From: Candidatus Poribacteria bacterium | GTDB lineage: Bacteria; Poribacteria; WGA-4E; WGA-3G | Direction of reading: 5' to 3' | Assembly (NCBI GenBank): GCA_028818995.1 | Contig: JAPPMR010000751.1 | Coordinates: forward strand, 1-5,966 | Length of the DNA stretch: 5,966 bases | Shown here: positions 1-4,887 of the stretch, piece by piece | How positions within the stretch are numbered: the stretch's first letter is position 1 | Layout of the letters: the number at the start of each line of letters is the position of its first letter | Notes under the pieces: generated by a model | The model's input: only the letters and a program-made list of their open reading frames with translations | The model's database searches: none | What the model was told of the DNA's origin: nothing | Program-made: the position numbers and the translations under genes

Positions 1-39
1 GTGGTGACCTGCCCTGCAAATGGGTTTTATAGAAAGGTT

Positions 40-549
40 TTAGTTGTTTTCAGCACCTTCGTCAATCCAATCAATAAAGAGTTGGATCTGTTCTCCGTTG
101 AGAGGCGCTGCACCGAGCGGCATTTGCGGTGCTTTAGAACCATCAATACGTTTTACAACAAGGCTACCCTTTCCGTCACCAGCGACAAAAGCAACACCGC
201 CGTTTCCGCCTTTTTTGAACGCATCGTAGTTGGATAGGTCAAGACCTCCAGCACGTGCCGCAGCCGCATGGCAATTTGCTGTAGCACAGCTCTCAGCGAG
301 TATTGGAGAAATATCATCCTTATAGGAAACCTTTGGTTCAACAACAGGCGGCGGATCGACAACGGGTGGATCCACAACAGGTTCTGTAGGATCAGGTTCT
401 GTCGTTTTATCACCTTCTCCGCTTACCATCTCTGTAACGGGATCACCCTCATCACCACAGCCAGTTATGAAGCCCATGGTAAGTAAAAGGCTAATGGAAA
501 ATATGATAAGTAAAACGGAGTAGAAACGATTTAAATTCAAGTGTATCAA
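40..549 (-). CDS. Lipoprotein with planctomycete-type cytochrome c domain
   Basis: This is a predicted 169-aa lipid-anchored c-type cytochrome that probably carries electrons outside the cytoplasmic membrane. Residues 1-31 form a lipoprotein signal: Arg8, a hydrophobic stretch, then lipobox ITGC with Cys31 as the lipidated residue. Residues 32-72 are an acidic, proline-rich linker with PVVDP repeats. The C-terminal domain (about 75-169) has the pattern of planctomycete-type cytochrome domains: DDISPILAESC, then heme motif CATANCH (Cys88, Cys93, His94; CX4CH rather than CX2CH), a Gly/Leu-rich middle, Met143 in QMPLG as probable sixth heme ligand, and the closing helix with LFIDWIDEGA. The start chosen is TTG at 549, because a perfect AGGAGG lies 6 nt upstream. 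The longer GTG start at 576 has no such site and would place AGGAGG inside the coding sequence. It diverges from the dehydrogenase at 637. The redox partner is unknown. The family call is firm; the function is inferred. Confidence 0.85.
   Translation of the reverse strand: MIHLNLNRFYSVLLIIFSISLLLTMGFITGCGDEGDPVTEMVSGEGDKTTEPDPTEPVVDPPVVDPPPVVEPKVSYKDDISPILAESCATANCHAAAARAGGLDLSNYDAFKKGGNGGVAFVAGDGKGSLVVKRIDGSKAPQMPLGAAPLNGEQIQLFIDWIDEGAENN
335..402 (-). repeat. Degenerate 15-bp tandem repeat coding the Pro-rich linker
   Basis: Two adjacent 15-bp units at 353-367 and 368-382 (plus-strand reading GGATCGACAACGGGT and GGATCCACAACAGGT) match at 13 of 15 bases. A looser 18-bp relative lies at 335-352. 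GGTTCTGT recurs with the same 15-base spacing at 380-387 and 395-402. The units encode PVVDP/PTEP-like pentapeptides in the linker between the lipid anchor and the heme domain. The period is a multiple of three, so copy-number change would alter linker length without a frameshift. Confidence 0.6.
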
Positions 550-555
550 GTTTTT

Positions 556-561
556 CCTCCT
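556..561 (-). promoter_or_regulatory. Shine-Dalgarno AGGAGG of the cytochrome lipoprotein
   Basis: On the minus strand a perfect AGGAGG is followed by AAAAAC and then TTG at 549. The 6-nt spacing is ideal and decides a TTG start over the upstream in-frame GTG at 576. Confidence 0.8.
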
Positions 562-606
562 TTTTGAGAAAAACACTCTTATGATAAAGTAGTCTATTTT
601 ATGTAT

Positions 607-635
607 AGCATATCACGATAGGGAGAAGATGTCAA
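607..635 (-). promoter_or_regulatory. Sigma70-type promoter for the cytochrome lipoprotein
   Basis: On the minus strand there is a perfect -35 TTGACA (635-630), a 17-bp spacer, and TATGCT (612-607, 4 of 6 to TATAAT) preceded by TG at 615-614, giving an extended -10 TGaTATGCT. Transcription would start near 600, leaving a leader of about 50 nt that contains the AGGAGG. The -35 box ends one base before the ATG of the divergent dehydrogenase at 637 and overlaps the spacer after its ribosome-binding site, so polymerase binding here could affect that gene. The boxes are seen; activity is inferred. Confidence 0.6.
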
Positions 636-636
636 C

Positions 637-1581
637 ATGAAAATTTTGATTAACTCGGATATTACATCGGAACAACAGCAGCAGATAGAAGCGGTATCAG
701 ATGCGATACAGATTGTAAAACCACAAAGTTCGGCAGAAACAACGCGCGAAATTGTGGATACCGACATCGTGTTCGGTGGGTTCAACCGTTCACTTTTTGA
801 AAACGCGGAGCAACTAAAGTGGGTGCAGGTGTGGGCAGCAGGTGTTGACGGCATCTTGTTTTCAGAATTTGTGGATAGCGATGTCATTTTGACAAGTGCG
901 AAAGGATTTGTCGGAACACATCTGGCAGATCAGGCGTGGGCATTGATTTTAGGATTACTTCGTGGCGTTGGTCGTTCGGTACGGGAACGGACGTGGGACA
1001 ATAAGATGTCAATCCGTTTGGCTACGTGGGAACTGGGTGAGCGTACACTTGGTATTGTTGGTCTCGGCGGAACGGGGATTGAGGTTGCCCGTCGGGCACA
1101 AGGGTTTGAAATGCATGTGATCGCTGTTGATCCTGAAGCCGTTGAAGCACCGACTTTTGTCCATGAAATCTGGAAGATGGACAGATTTGATGATCTACTT
1201 GCAGAGTCTGATATCGTGTGTATTTGTGCCCCTTTGACACCAGAAACAGAATGTATGTTTAACGATGCAGTGTTTCAAAAAATGCAATCACACGCACTGC
1301 TTATCAACGTCACACGCGGCAAGATTGTTGATGGGGAGGCACTCATCCGTGCTCTAAATGATGAACGCATCGGTGGAGCAGGGTTGGATGTCACACCTGT
1401 AGAACCGCTGCCTGCTGATAGTCCGTTGTGGGATATGCCGAATGTGATTATTACACCGCACGTTGCTGGCGGTTCACCGATTCGGATGGATCGGACGGTT
1501 GCGTTATTCTGTGATAATCTGGAACGATTTCTCGTTGGTAAACCGCTTCTTAGTGTGATTGATAAGCGGAAAGGGTATTAG
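637..1581 (+). CDS. D-2-hydroxyacid dehydrogenase (NAD-dependent)
   Basis: This 314-aa protein is a cytoplasmic member of the D-isomer-specific 2-hydroxyacid dehydrogenase family, which interconverts 2-oxoacids and D-2-hydroxyacids. The inserted NAD-binding domain (about 100-280) has GLGGTG at 142-147, followed by Asp165 (IAVDP) at the end of beta-2, favouring NAD(H) over NADP(H). The catalytic triad is complete: Arg227 in NVTRGKIVDGEAL, Glu256 in LDVTPVEPLP and His275 in TPHVAGG. Length is normal for the family. ATG at 637 follows a purine-rich GGGAGAAGA (621-629), a moderate ribosome-binding site. No convincing plus-strand promoter was found; TATGAT at 580-585 could be a -10 but lacks a good -35. 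The gene stands alone, divergent from the lipoprotein and convergent with the propeller gene, whose stop lies 26 bp away. The substrate (glyoxylate, hydroxypyruvate, phosphoglycerate or another) cannot be decided. It is too short for a SerA with an ACT domain. Confidence 0.93.
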   Translation: MKILINSDITSEQQQQIEAVSDAIQIVKPQSSAETTREIVDTDIVFGGFNRSLFENAEQLKWVQVWAAGVDGILFSEFVDSDVILTSAKGFVGTHLADQAWALILGLLRGVGRSVRERTWDNKMSIRLATWELGERTLGIVGLGGTGIEVARRAQGFEMHVIAVDPEAVEAPTFVHEIWKMDRFDDLLAESDIVCICAPLTPETECMFNDAVFQKMQSHALLINVTRGKIVDGEALIRALNDERIGGAGLDVTPVEPLPADSPLWDMPNVIITPHVAGGSPIRMDRTVALFCDNLERFLVGKPLLSVIDKRKGY

Positions 1582-1607
1582 GTTTGTAAATTTCCTACTG
1601 CATAAAA

Positions 1608-2582
1608 TTAGCGTTCTGTTATATTTTTGATAGCACCCCATGTCATAGCCATTTTATTTGATGGATGCACCGCCCATGAATCTCTAACCCAACGAGGTCG
1701 TCTTGGGAGATTATCTTGAGAAGTAATTAAAGGGCGAACTTTTTTAGACGCAAACGAGAAGATGTAAAGTCCATAGTCCTCACGAATCTTCTTTGAAGCG
1801 GAGAAGACGAGATGTTGTCCATTCGGCGACCAATCCACCTGATAAAGAAGCTTAAACCCTTCGGTATCAACAACTCTTCGATGGTTGGCAACATCTATAT
1901 CGGCAACAAATAAGCCTTCGTGGGATATATACGCAATCTGTTCGCCGTTCGGCGAGAACTCATAGGTCGGATAAGTGCTCAATAATCGAGCACCTTCATA
2001 AAAAGGTTTATGTTTTTTGGGATTTTGTTTGCCATTGATATTCAGTTCCCAGATTTCAACTCGCCTGCCGGAAGTTAATGAATTATAGAAGATAGATCGT
2101 GAGTCAGCTGCCCAAACAAATCCTATCGGCTCTTTGCCAACTTGTTCGTGTAAATGTTTATGTTGCTCTCCATCTGGTGAGATTAAGTGTGTATCACTTA
2201 CCACAGCTTGGTCTCTAATAAAGACAGGCGTGCTTGCATAGACTATCCAGCGTCCATCTGGGGACCAGCAAATGTCAAATCTGTTATTGGCTTTCAATTT
2301 AAGTGAACGGATTTTCTTGCCAGTATGCAGATGCCTGATGTAGAGATTATTTTTTTCTTTGATATCTCTGCCTGTATCTGCCAAAAAACGTCCATTTGGA
2401 GAAGGCGTAAAGCTGCCCAATTCATTACTGATTAAGGTCGGTTCAGCGTCCTCAGGATGCATCATATAGGTATCACCACGGAGTGAAAAAACAATAATGC
2501 CTTGTCCCCAACAAACCATATTTGTGCAAAAAACTGACAGAATTATGACTGTCAACAGAAGCGTTTTGTTTCTGGTATACAT
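1608..2582 (-). CDS. Exported TolB/PD40-like beta-propeller protein
   Basis: This 324-aa protein is predicted to be exported and to fold as a WD40-like (PD40/TolB-type) beta-propeller, usually a protein- or ligand-binding scaffold. Residues 1-28 form a signal peptide (Arg4, Lys6, hydrophobic 7-17, probable cleavage near CWGQG). Cys24 does not sit in a canonical lipobox. PD40 blade signatures recur: SPNGRFLA (61-68), SPDGRWIVY (107-115), WAADSRSIFYNS (157-168, degenerate), SPNGEQIAY (210-218) and SPNGQHLVF (252-260), each followed by a strand and most by a LYI/LFV-type strand. Together with the N-terminal IVFSLRGDTYMM strand this suggests five or six blades. The C-terminal tail ends with WGAIKNITER. 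ATG at 2582 is chosen because GAGG (2594-2591) lies 8 nt upstream; the in-frame TTG at 2588 would leave only 2 nt. A possible -10 TATAGT lies at 2611-2606, without a clear -35. No TolA/Pal/TolB cluster is nearby, so a role in the Tol system is not supported. The specific function is unknown. Confidence 0.85.
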   Translation of the reverse strand: MYTRNKTLLLTVIILSVFCTNMVCWGQGIIVFSLRGDTYMMHPEDAEPTLISNELGSFTPSPNGRFLADTGRDIKEKNNLYIRHLHTGKKIRSLKLKANNRFDICWSPDGRWIVYASTPVFIRDQAVVSDTHLISPDGEQHKHLHEQVGKEPIGFVWAADSRSIFYNSLTSGRRVEIWELNINGKQNPKKHKPFYEGARLLSTYPTYEFSPNGEQIAYISHEGLFVADIDVANHRRVVDTEGFKLLYQVDWSPNGQHLVFSASKKIREDYGLYIFSFASKKVRPLITSQDNLPRRPRWVRDSWAVHPSNKMAMTWGAIKNITER

Positions 2583-2590
2583 AAGCAAAT

Positions 2591-2594
2591 CCTC
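2591..2594 (-). promoter_or_regulatory. Shine-Dalgarno GAGG deciding the propeller-gene start
   Basis: On the minus strand the sequence reads CGAGG, then ATTTGCTT, then ATG at 2582. The 8-nt spacing supports ATG over the TTG at 2588. Confidence 0.55.
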
Positions 2595-2713
2595 GATTTT
2601 ATTTGACTATATAAACCTAAGTTGCTACTTATAGAATTTCGAGCAGATAGATACTGGTTTTTTACTGATAAAACAAGGATTTTCCGCTAAATTGATATTT
2701 TGTGTTCTAAATC

Positions 2714-2728
2714 GGGGTTACAAACCCC
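2714..2728. repeat. Perfect short hairpin GGGGTT-ACA-AACCCC
   Basis: A 6-bp perfect stem with a 3-nt loop, followed by TCCTAC at 2729-2734. On the minus strand it reads GTAGG-AGGGGTTTGTAACCCC. It lacks a T-run, so it is not an obvious intrinsic terminator. Its GGTTTGTAA core plus GTAGG flank resembles sequences at 1581-1598 and 2864-2890, pointing to a dispersed palindromic repeat. Confidence 0.6.
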
Positions 2729-2863
2729 TCCTACAAGAGTGTTTCCAAATAGGTGGCAACTTGGGTTATATGAGGTCAATCGTTAAGAATCATTTGTATA
2801 AGCTATTATGAGCAATTCTCGTGCCAATAATACCATTTCTAAATGATTATCTTGTATTCGTTC

Positions 2864-2947
2864 GTAGGTCGGGTCGGCTTGTAAAACCTGCACGTAGGAT
2901 TAGATAAACTGTCCATGTCGGGTGTCGCTGCGCTCTATCCGACCTAC
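2864..2947. repeat. 84-bp palindromic element with GTAGGTCGG/CCGACCTAC ends
   Basis: The terminal arms GTAGGTCGGGT (2864-2874) and ATCCGACCTAC (2937-2947) pair at 10 Watson-Crick positions plus one G-T. A second, nearer left arm GTCGGGT (2917-2923) can pair with ATCCGAC (2937-2943) around a 13-nt loop containing GCTGCGC. The right arm is therefore shared by two mutually exclusive stems. GTCGG occurs three times (2868, 2873, 2917). There is no transposase and no clear target duplication. A REP/MITE-like non-coding repeat is the best reading; a nested pair of smaller elements is the alternative. Confidence 0.6.
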
Positions 2948-2959
2948 AATCCACTCGCG

Positions 2960-3012
2960 TTTCGATAATATTTCGGTCTTAGTGTTCTCAGACACCTACG
3001 ATTAAATCGAAA
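2960..3012. repeat. Nested inverted repeat TTTCGAT ... ATCGAAA
   Basis: The outer arms TTTCGAT (2960-2966) and ATCGAAA (3006-3012) are perfectly complementary over 7 bp. Between them GTGT (2982-2985) and ACAC (2992-2995) can form a small inner stem. It directly follows the 84-bp element. Arms this short and widely spaced in AT-rich DNA may be chance. Confidence 0.25.
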
Positions 3013-3097
3013 TAATGTATATTATCAAACTATTCAAATTCTGAACACCTGCCATGCAATTTTTGGACAGTTCCTCAGAAAGCAAAGATTGAGCTGC

Positions 3098-4108
3098 TTA
3101 ATCTAACTCAGCGATTTTGACCAGTTGTTTCCCGATGTTGCCACCTTTGAGCATACTAATAAATGCCGTAGGTGCGTTTTCAATGCCGCCTTCAGCAATT
3201 GTCTCTCGGTATTTTAGCTTGCCCTGTTTGAGCCATTCTGCCATTTGAACGAGTGCCTCCGCATGTCTGTCAGAAAAATCAGATACGAGGAAACCTTCAA
3301 TTCTCGCGCGCTGTGTAATAAGATGCCAGAGAAAGCGTGGACCGGTCTCAGGGTTTTCCAAGTTGTATTGTGAAATCTGTCCGCAGATAACAACGCGCCC
3401 CTTGACTCTTAAATTGGGGAACACAGCATCTGTAATTTTTCCGCCAACGTTGTCAAAATACACGTCAATACCATCGGGGTAAAGTTCTGCCAACTTCGCA
3501 GGATAATCTGTGACTTTCTTGTAGTTGAATGCTGCATCAAAACCGAGTTCGTCCTGGATATAGGCAATCTTTTCATCTGACCCTGCTGAACCGACAACCC
3601 GACACCCTTTGATTTTGGCAATCTGCCCGACAACTGAACCGACTGCGCCTGCAGCACCCGATACAAACACTGTCTCGCCATCTTGAAGTTTGCCAACCTG
3701 AAGTAGACCGAAGTATGCTGTCAATCCGGGCATACCGAGTATACCTGCACCCGTTGATATTGGGGCGATTGATGGATCAATCTTGCGTAATCCTTCACCT
3801 GGAGCAATACCGTATTCCTGCCATCCGATACTCGCGTTCACTATATCCCCGACCTGAAAATCGGGATGTTTAGACTCAACAATTTGTGCGATCACACCGC
3901 CTACCATAACTTCGTCTATTTGGACGTTGGGTGCGTAAGAACGCCTTTGATTCATTCTCCCTCGCATATACGGATCAACTGAGAGATAGATGGTTTTTAG
4001 AAGCACTTGTCCATCTTCTGGTGTCGGAATAGAGGTTTCAACCAGTTTGAAATCCGATTCTTTGGGGTAGCCGACAGGTCGGGCAACTAACGTAATTTGA
4101 CGATTCAT
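3098..4108 (-). CDS. Zinc-free MDR oxidoreductase, CurA/LTB4DH-like, NADP-dependent
   Basis: This 336-aa cytoplasmic member of the medium-chain dehydrogenase/reductase superfamily resembles the CurA/leukotriene B4 12-hydroxydehydrogenase/prostaglandin reductase branch, whose members reduce C=C bonds of enones and alkenals with NADPH. Family marks seen: LSVDPYMRGRM (42-52), GMPGLTAYFGL (125-135), the Rossmann loop GAAGAVG (151-157), VYFDNVGG (216-223), GRVVICGQIS (237-246) and the C-terminal GNIGKQLVKI (323-332). The zinc ligands of alcohol dehydrogenases are absent, as expected. Length is normal. ATG at 4108 is chosen because AGGAG (4118-4114) lies 5 nt upstream; the frame extends to 4156 but overlaps the upstream gene and has no better site. 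It is the last gene of the operon, one base after the dioxygenase stop, so probably translationally coupled to it. The substrate is unknown. YhdH-type acryloyl-CoA reductase is less likely given the motif set. Confidence 0.9.
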   Translation of the reverse strand: MNRQITLVARPVGYPKESDFKLVETSIPTPEDGQVLLKTIYLSVDPYMRGRMNQRRSYAPNVQIDEVMVGGVIAQIVESKHPDFQVGDIVNASIGWQEYGIAPGEGLRKIDPSIAPISTGAGILGMPGLTAYFGLLQVGKLQDGETVFVSGAAGAVGSVVGQIAKIKGCRVVGSAGSDEKIAYIQDELGFDAAFNYKKVTDYPAKLAELYPDGIDVYFDNVGGKITDAVFPNLRVKGRVVICGQISQYNLENPETGPRFLWHLITQRARIEGFLVSDFSDRHAEALVQMAEWLKQGKLKYRETIAEGGIENAPTAFISMLKGGNIGKQLVKIAELD

Positions 4109-4109
4109 T

Positions 4110-4835
4110 TTAACTCCTTTTATTGAATTGGACTGGGTCTGTGCCGTGAATAACAATCAATTCGTGCTGTGGGGAATCCCAATCAAAGACTTTGACAATG
4201 GGGACGATGACGCGAACAGCCAATCCGATGCGTCTTTTATCGGAACGGTTTGCCTCCGAATGGTGTAGCGTGCGCTCATTAAATAGCACAAATTCACCGG
4301 GTTGCATCTCTAAATTGACGAAATTGGACGTATCAATGAAATCAAGGTCTCCCATCTGATTGAACGCCATGTCGGACGTGGCTTTTACATGTGGGATAAC
4401 TTTTCGGTGTGACCCTGGCACAATCTGGAGACAACTATTTTCTAAAGTAGCGGAATCAATCGCTATCCATGCTGAGATGATAATTGGCGGTTCAAGGGGC
4501 CAATAGTTGAAATCTTGATGCCACGGAATCTCTTTTGCACCGGGCTCTTTGACAAAAAAGTTAGTGCGCCAGAGTAGAAGATCCGTTCCGTAGAGAGATG
4601 CCATCCGTTTAACGATAGTTGGATGTGTGGCAAGATCGTGAATTAACGGAAAATCAAGATGGCGGTTATGCACTCTGTTTTTGTGGTCAGGTGCATCGGT
4701 TTCAAGTATATGTTCAATTTCGGGTTGCATGTTGAGCATATCTTCTGGACTACAGAGTGTATAGGGACCGAGGTATCCCTGCTTCCGAAATTGGTCCGTT
4801 TCTTCTAAGCTTAATTTATTATTTGTGTTTGACAT
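4110..4835 (-). CDS. Phytanoyl-CoA dioxygenase (PhyH) family protein
   Basis: This 241-aa protein belongs to the PhyH family of Fe(II)/2-oxoglutarate-dependent dioxygenases, which couple 2-oxoglutarate decarboxylation to hydroxylation of a C-H bond. The metal triad is visible: His106 and Asp108 in PWHQDFNYW, and His191 in TLHHSEAN (His192 is the less likely alternative). Arg202, 11 residues after His191, fits the 2-oxoglutarate carboxylate anchor. SAWIAID (about 121-127), NSCLQIVPGSH (133-143) and the MQPGEFVLFNERTLHHS strand before the distal His are typical of the cupin core. No signal peptide is seen; it is probably cytosolic. ATG at 4835 is chosen because AAGGA (4846-4842) lies 6 nt upstream; the TTG at 4850 would put that site inside the gene. 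It lies 52 bp after the alcohol dehydrogenase and 1 bp before the reductase. The family is broad, so the substrate need not be phytanoyl-CoA; the lack of other beta-oxidation genes argues against that reaction. Confidence 0.92.
   Translation of the reverse strand: MSNTNNKLSLEETDQFRKQGYLGPYTLCSPEDMLNMQPEIEHILETDAPDHKNRVHNRHLDFPLIHDLATHPTIVKRMASLYGTDLLLWRTNFFVKEPGAKEIPWHQDFNYWPLEPPIIISAWIAIDSATLENSCLQIVPGSHRKVIPHVKATSDMAFNQMGDLDFIDTSNFVNLEMQPGEFVLFNERTLHHSEANRSDKRRIGLAVRVIVPIVKVFDWDSPQHELIVIHGTDPVQFNKRS
4114..4118 (-). promoter_or_regulatory. Shine-Dalgarno AGGAG embedded in the end of the dioxygenase gene
   Basis: The minus strand reads AAAAGGAGTTAA-A-ATG: the last codons of the dioxygenase (Lys-Arg-Ser-stop) are themselves the ribosome-binding site of the reductase that starts at 4108. 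Spacing is 5 nt. This sets the reductase start and implies translational coupling. Confidence 0.75.
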
Positions 4836-4841
4836 TATAAT

Positions 4842-4846
4842 TCCTT
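4842..4846 (-). promoter_or_regulatory. Shine-Dalgarno AAGGA of the dioxygenase gene
   Basis: The minus strand reads TTGGAAGGA-ATTATA-ATG. The 6-nt spacing to ATG 4835 decides this start over the TTG at 4850, which lies upstream of the site itself. Confidence 0.6.
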
Positions 4847-4856
4847 CCAAAGTAGT

Positions 4857-4881
4857 AAACGGTTATATTCCTTAACCATTT
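4857..4881 (-). other. Intercistronic imperfect hairpin
   Basis: In the 52-bp gap between the alcohol dehydrogenase and the dioxygenase, GGTTA (4861-4865) and TAACC (4873-4877) pair perfectly around a 7-nt loop. After a C/A mismatch, AAA (4857-4859) pairs with TTT (4879-4881). The AT-rich stem with no U-tract is a poor terminator; it might tune mRNA stability between the two genes, or be chance. Confidence 0.3.
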
Positions 4882-4887
4882 TCAATA

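Larger units (their letters stand above)
2583..3097. other. 515-bp intergenic region without a gene, rich in palindromes
   Basis: I see no credible coding sequence on either strand. The only tidy small frame, 12 codons at 2808-2846, has no ribosome-binding site. The region follows the end of the three-gene operon on the minus strand and precedes the propeller gene. The sequence is AT-rich with GC-rich islands that form inverted repeats: 2714-2728, 2864-2947 and 2960-3012. A further perfect 8-bp inverted pair, AATCATTT (2788-2795) and AAATGATT (2841-2848), brackets 45 bp. CGTAGG occurs at 2863-2868 and 2893-2898, and on the minus strand at 3000-2995, which suggests the remains of several short repeat elements landing in one non-coding gap. 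Confidence 0.6.

Noticed and set aside
7..19. ACCTGCC[C/A]TGCAA shared with 3047-3059, both just downstream of minus-strand genes
   Set aside because: A 12-of-13 match is expected by chance several times in a window of this size, and the flanks do not match.
2808..2846. 12-codon ATG frame (MSNSRANNTISK) in the large intergenic region
   Set aside because: There is no ribosome-binding site upstream, it is very short, and it overlaps one arm of an AT-rich inverted repeat.
2864..2947. CRISPR array or riboswitch in the palindromic region
   Set aside because: There are no regularly spaced identical repeats, and no downstream gene lies in a position that a leader here would control; it follows the operon end and lies behind the start of the propeller gene.
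2907..3072. AACTGTCC (2907-2914) and GGACAGTT (3065-3072) as ends of a larger element
   Set aside because: The 8-bp complementarity does not extend, and there are no flanking direct repeats.
3080..3100. Intrinsic terminator directly after the reductase gene
   Set aside because: AAGCA and TGCTT can form only a weak 5-bp AT-rich stem with no real T-run.
4110..4156. N-terminal extension of the reductase starting at 4156 and overlapping the dioxygenase gene
   Set aside because: The extension MLFTAQTQSN... matches no MDR N-terminus known to me, while ATG 4108 has an ideal ribosome-binding site and starts with a family-like MNRQITLVARP.
4862..4885. TTGAAA and TATAAC as an internal promoter before the dioxygenase
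   Set aside because: The spacer is only 12 bp, too short for a sigma70 promoter.
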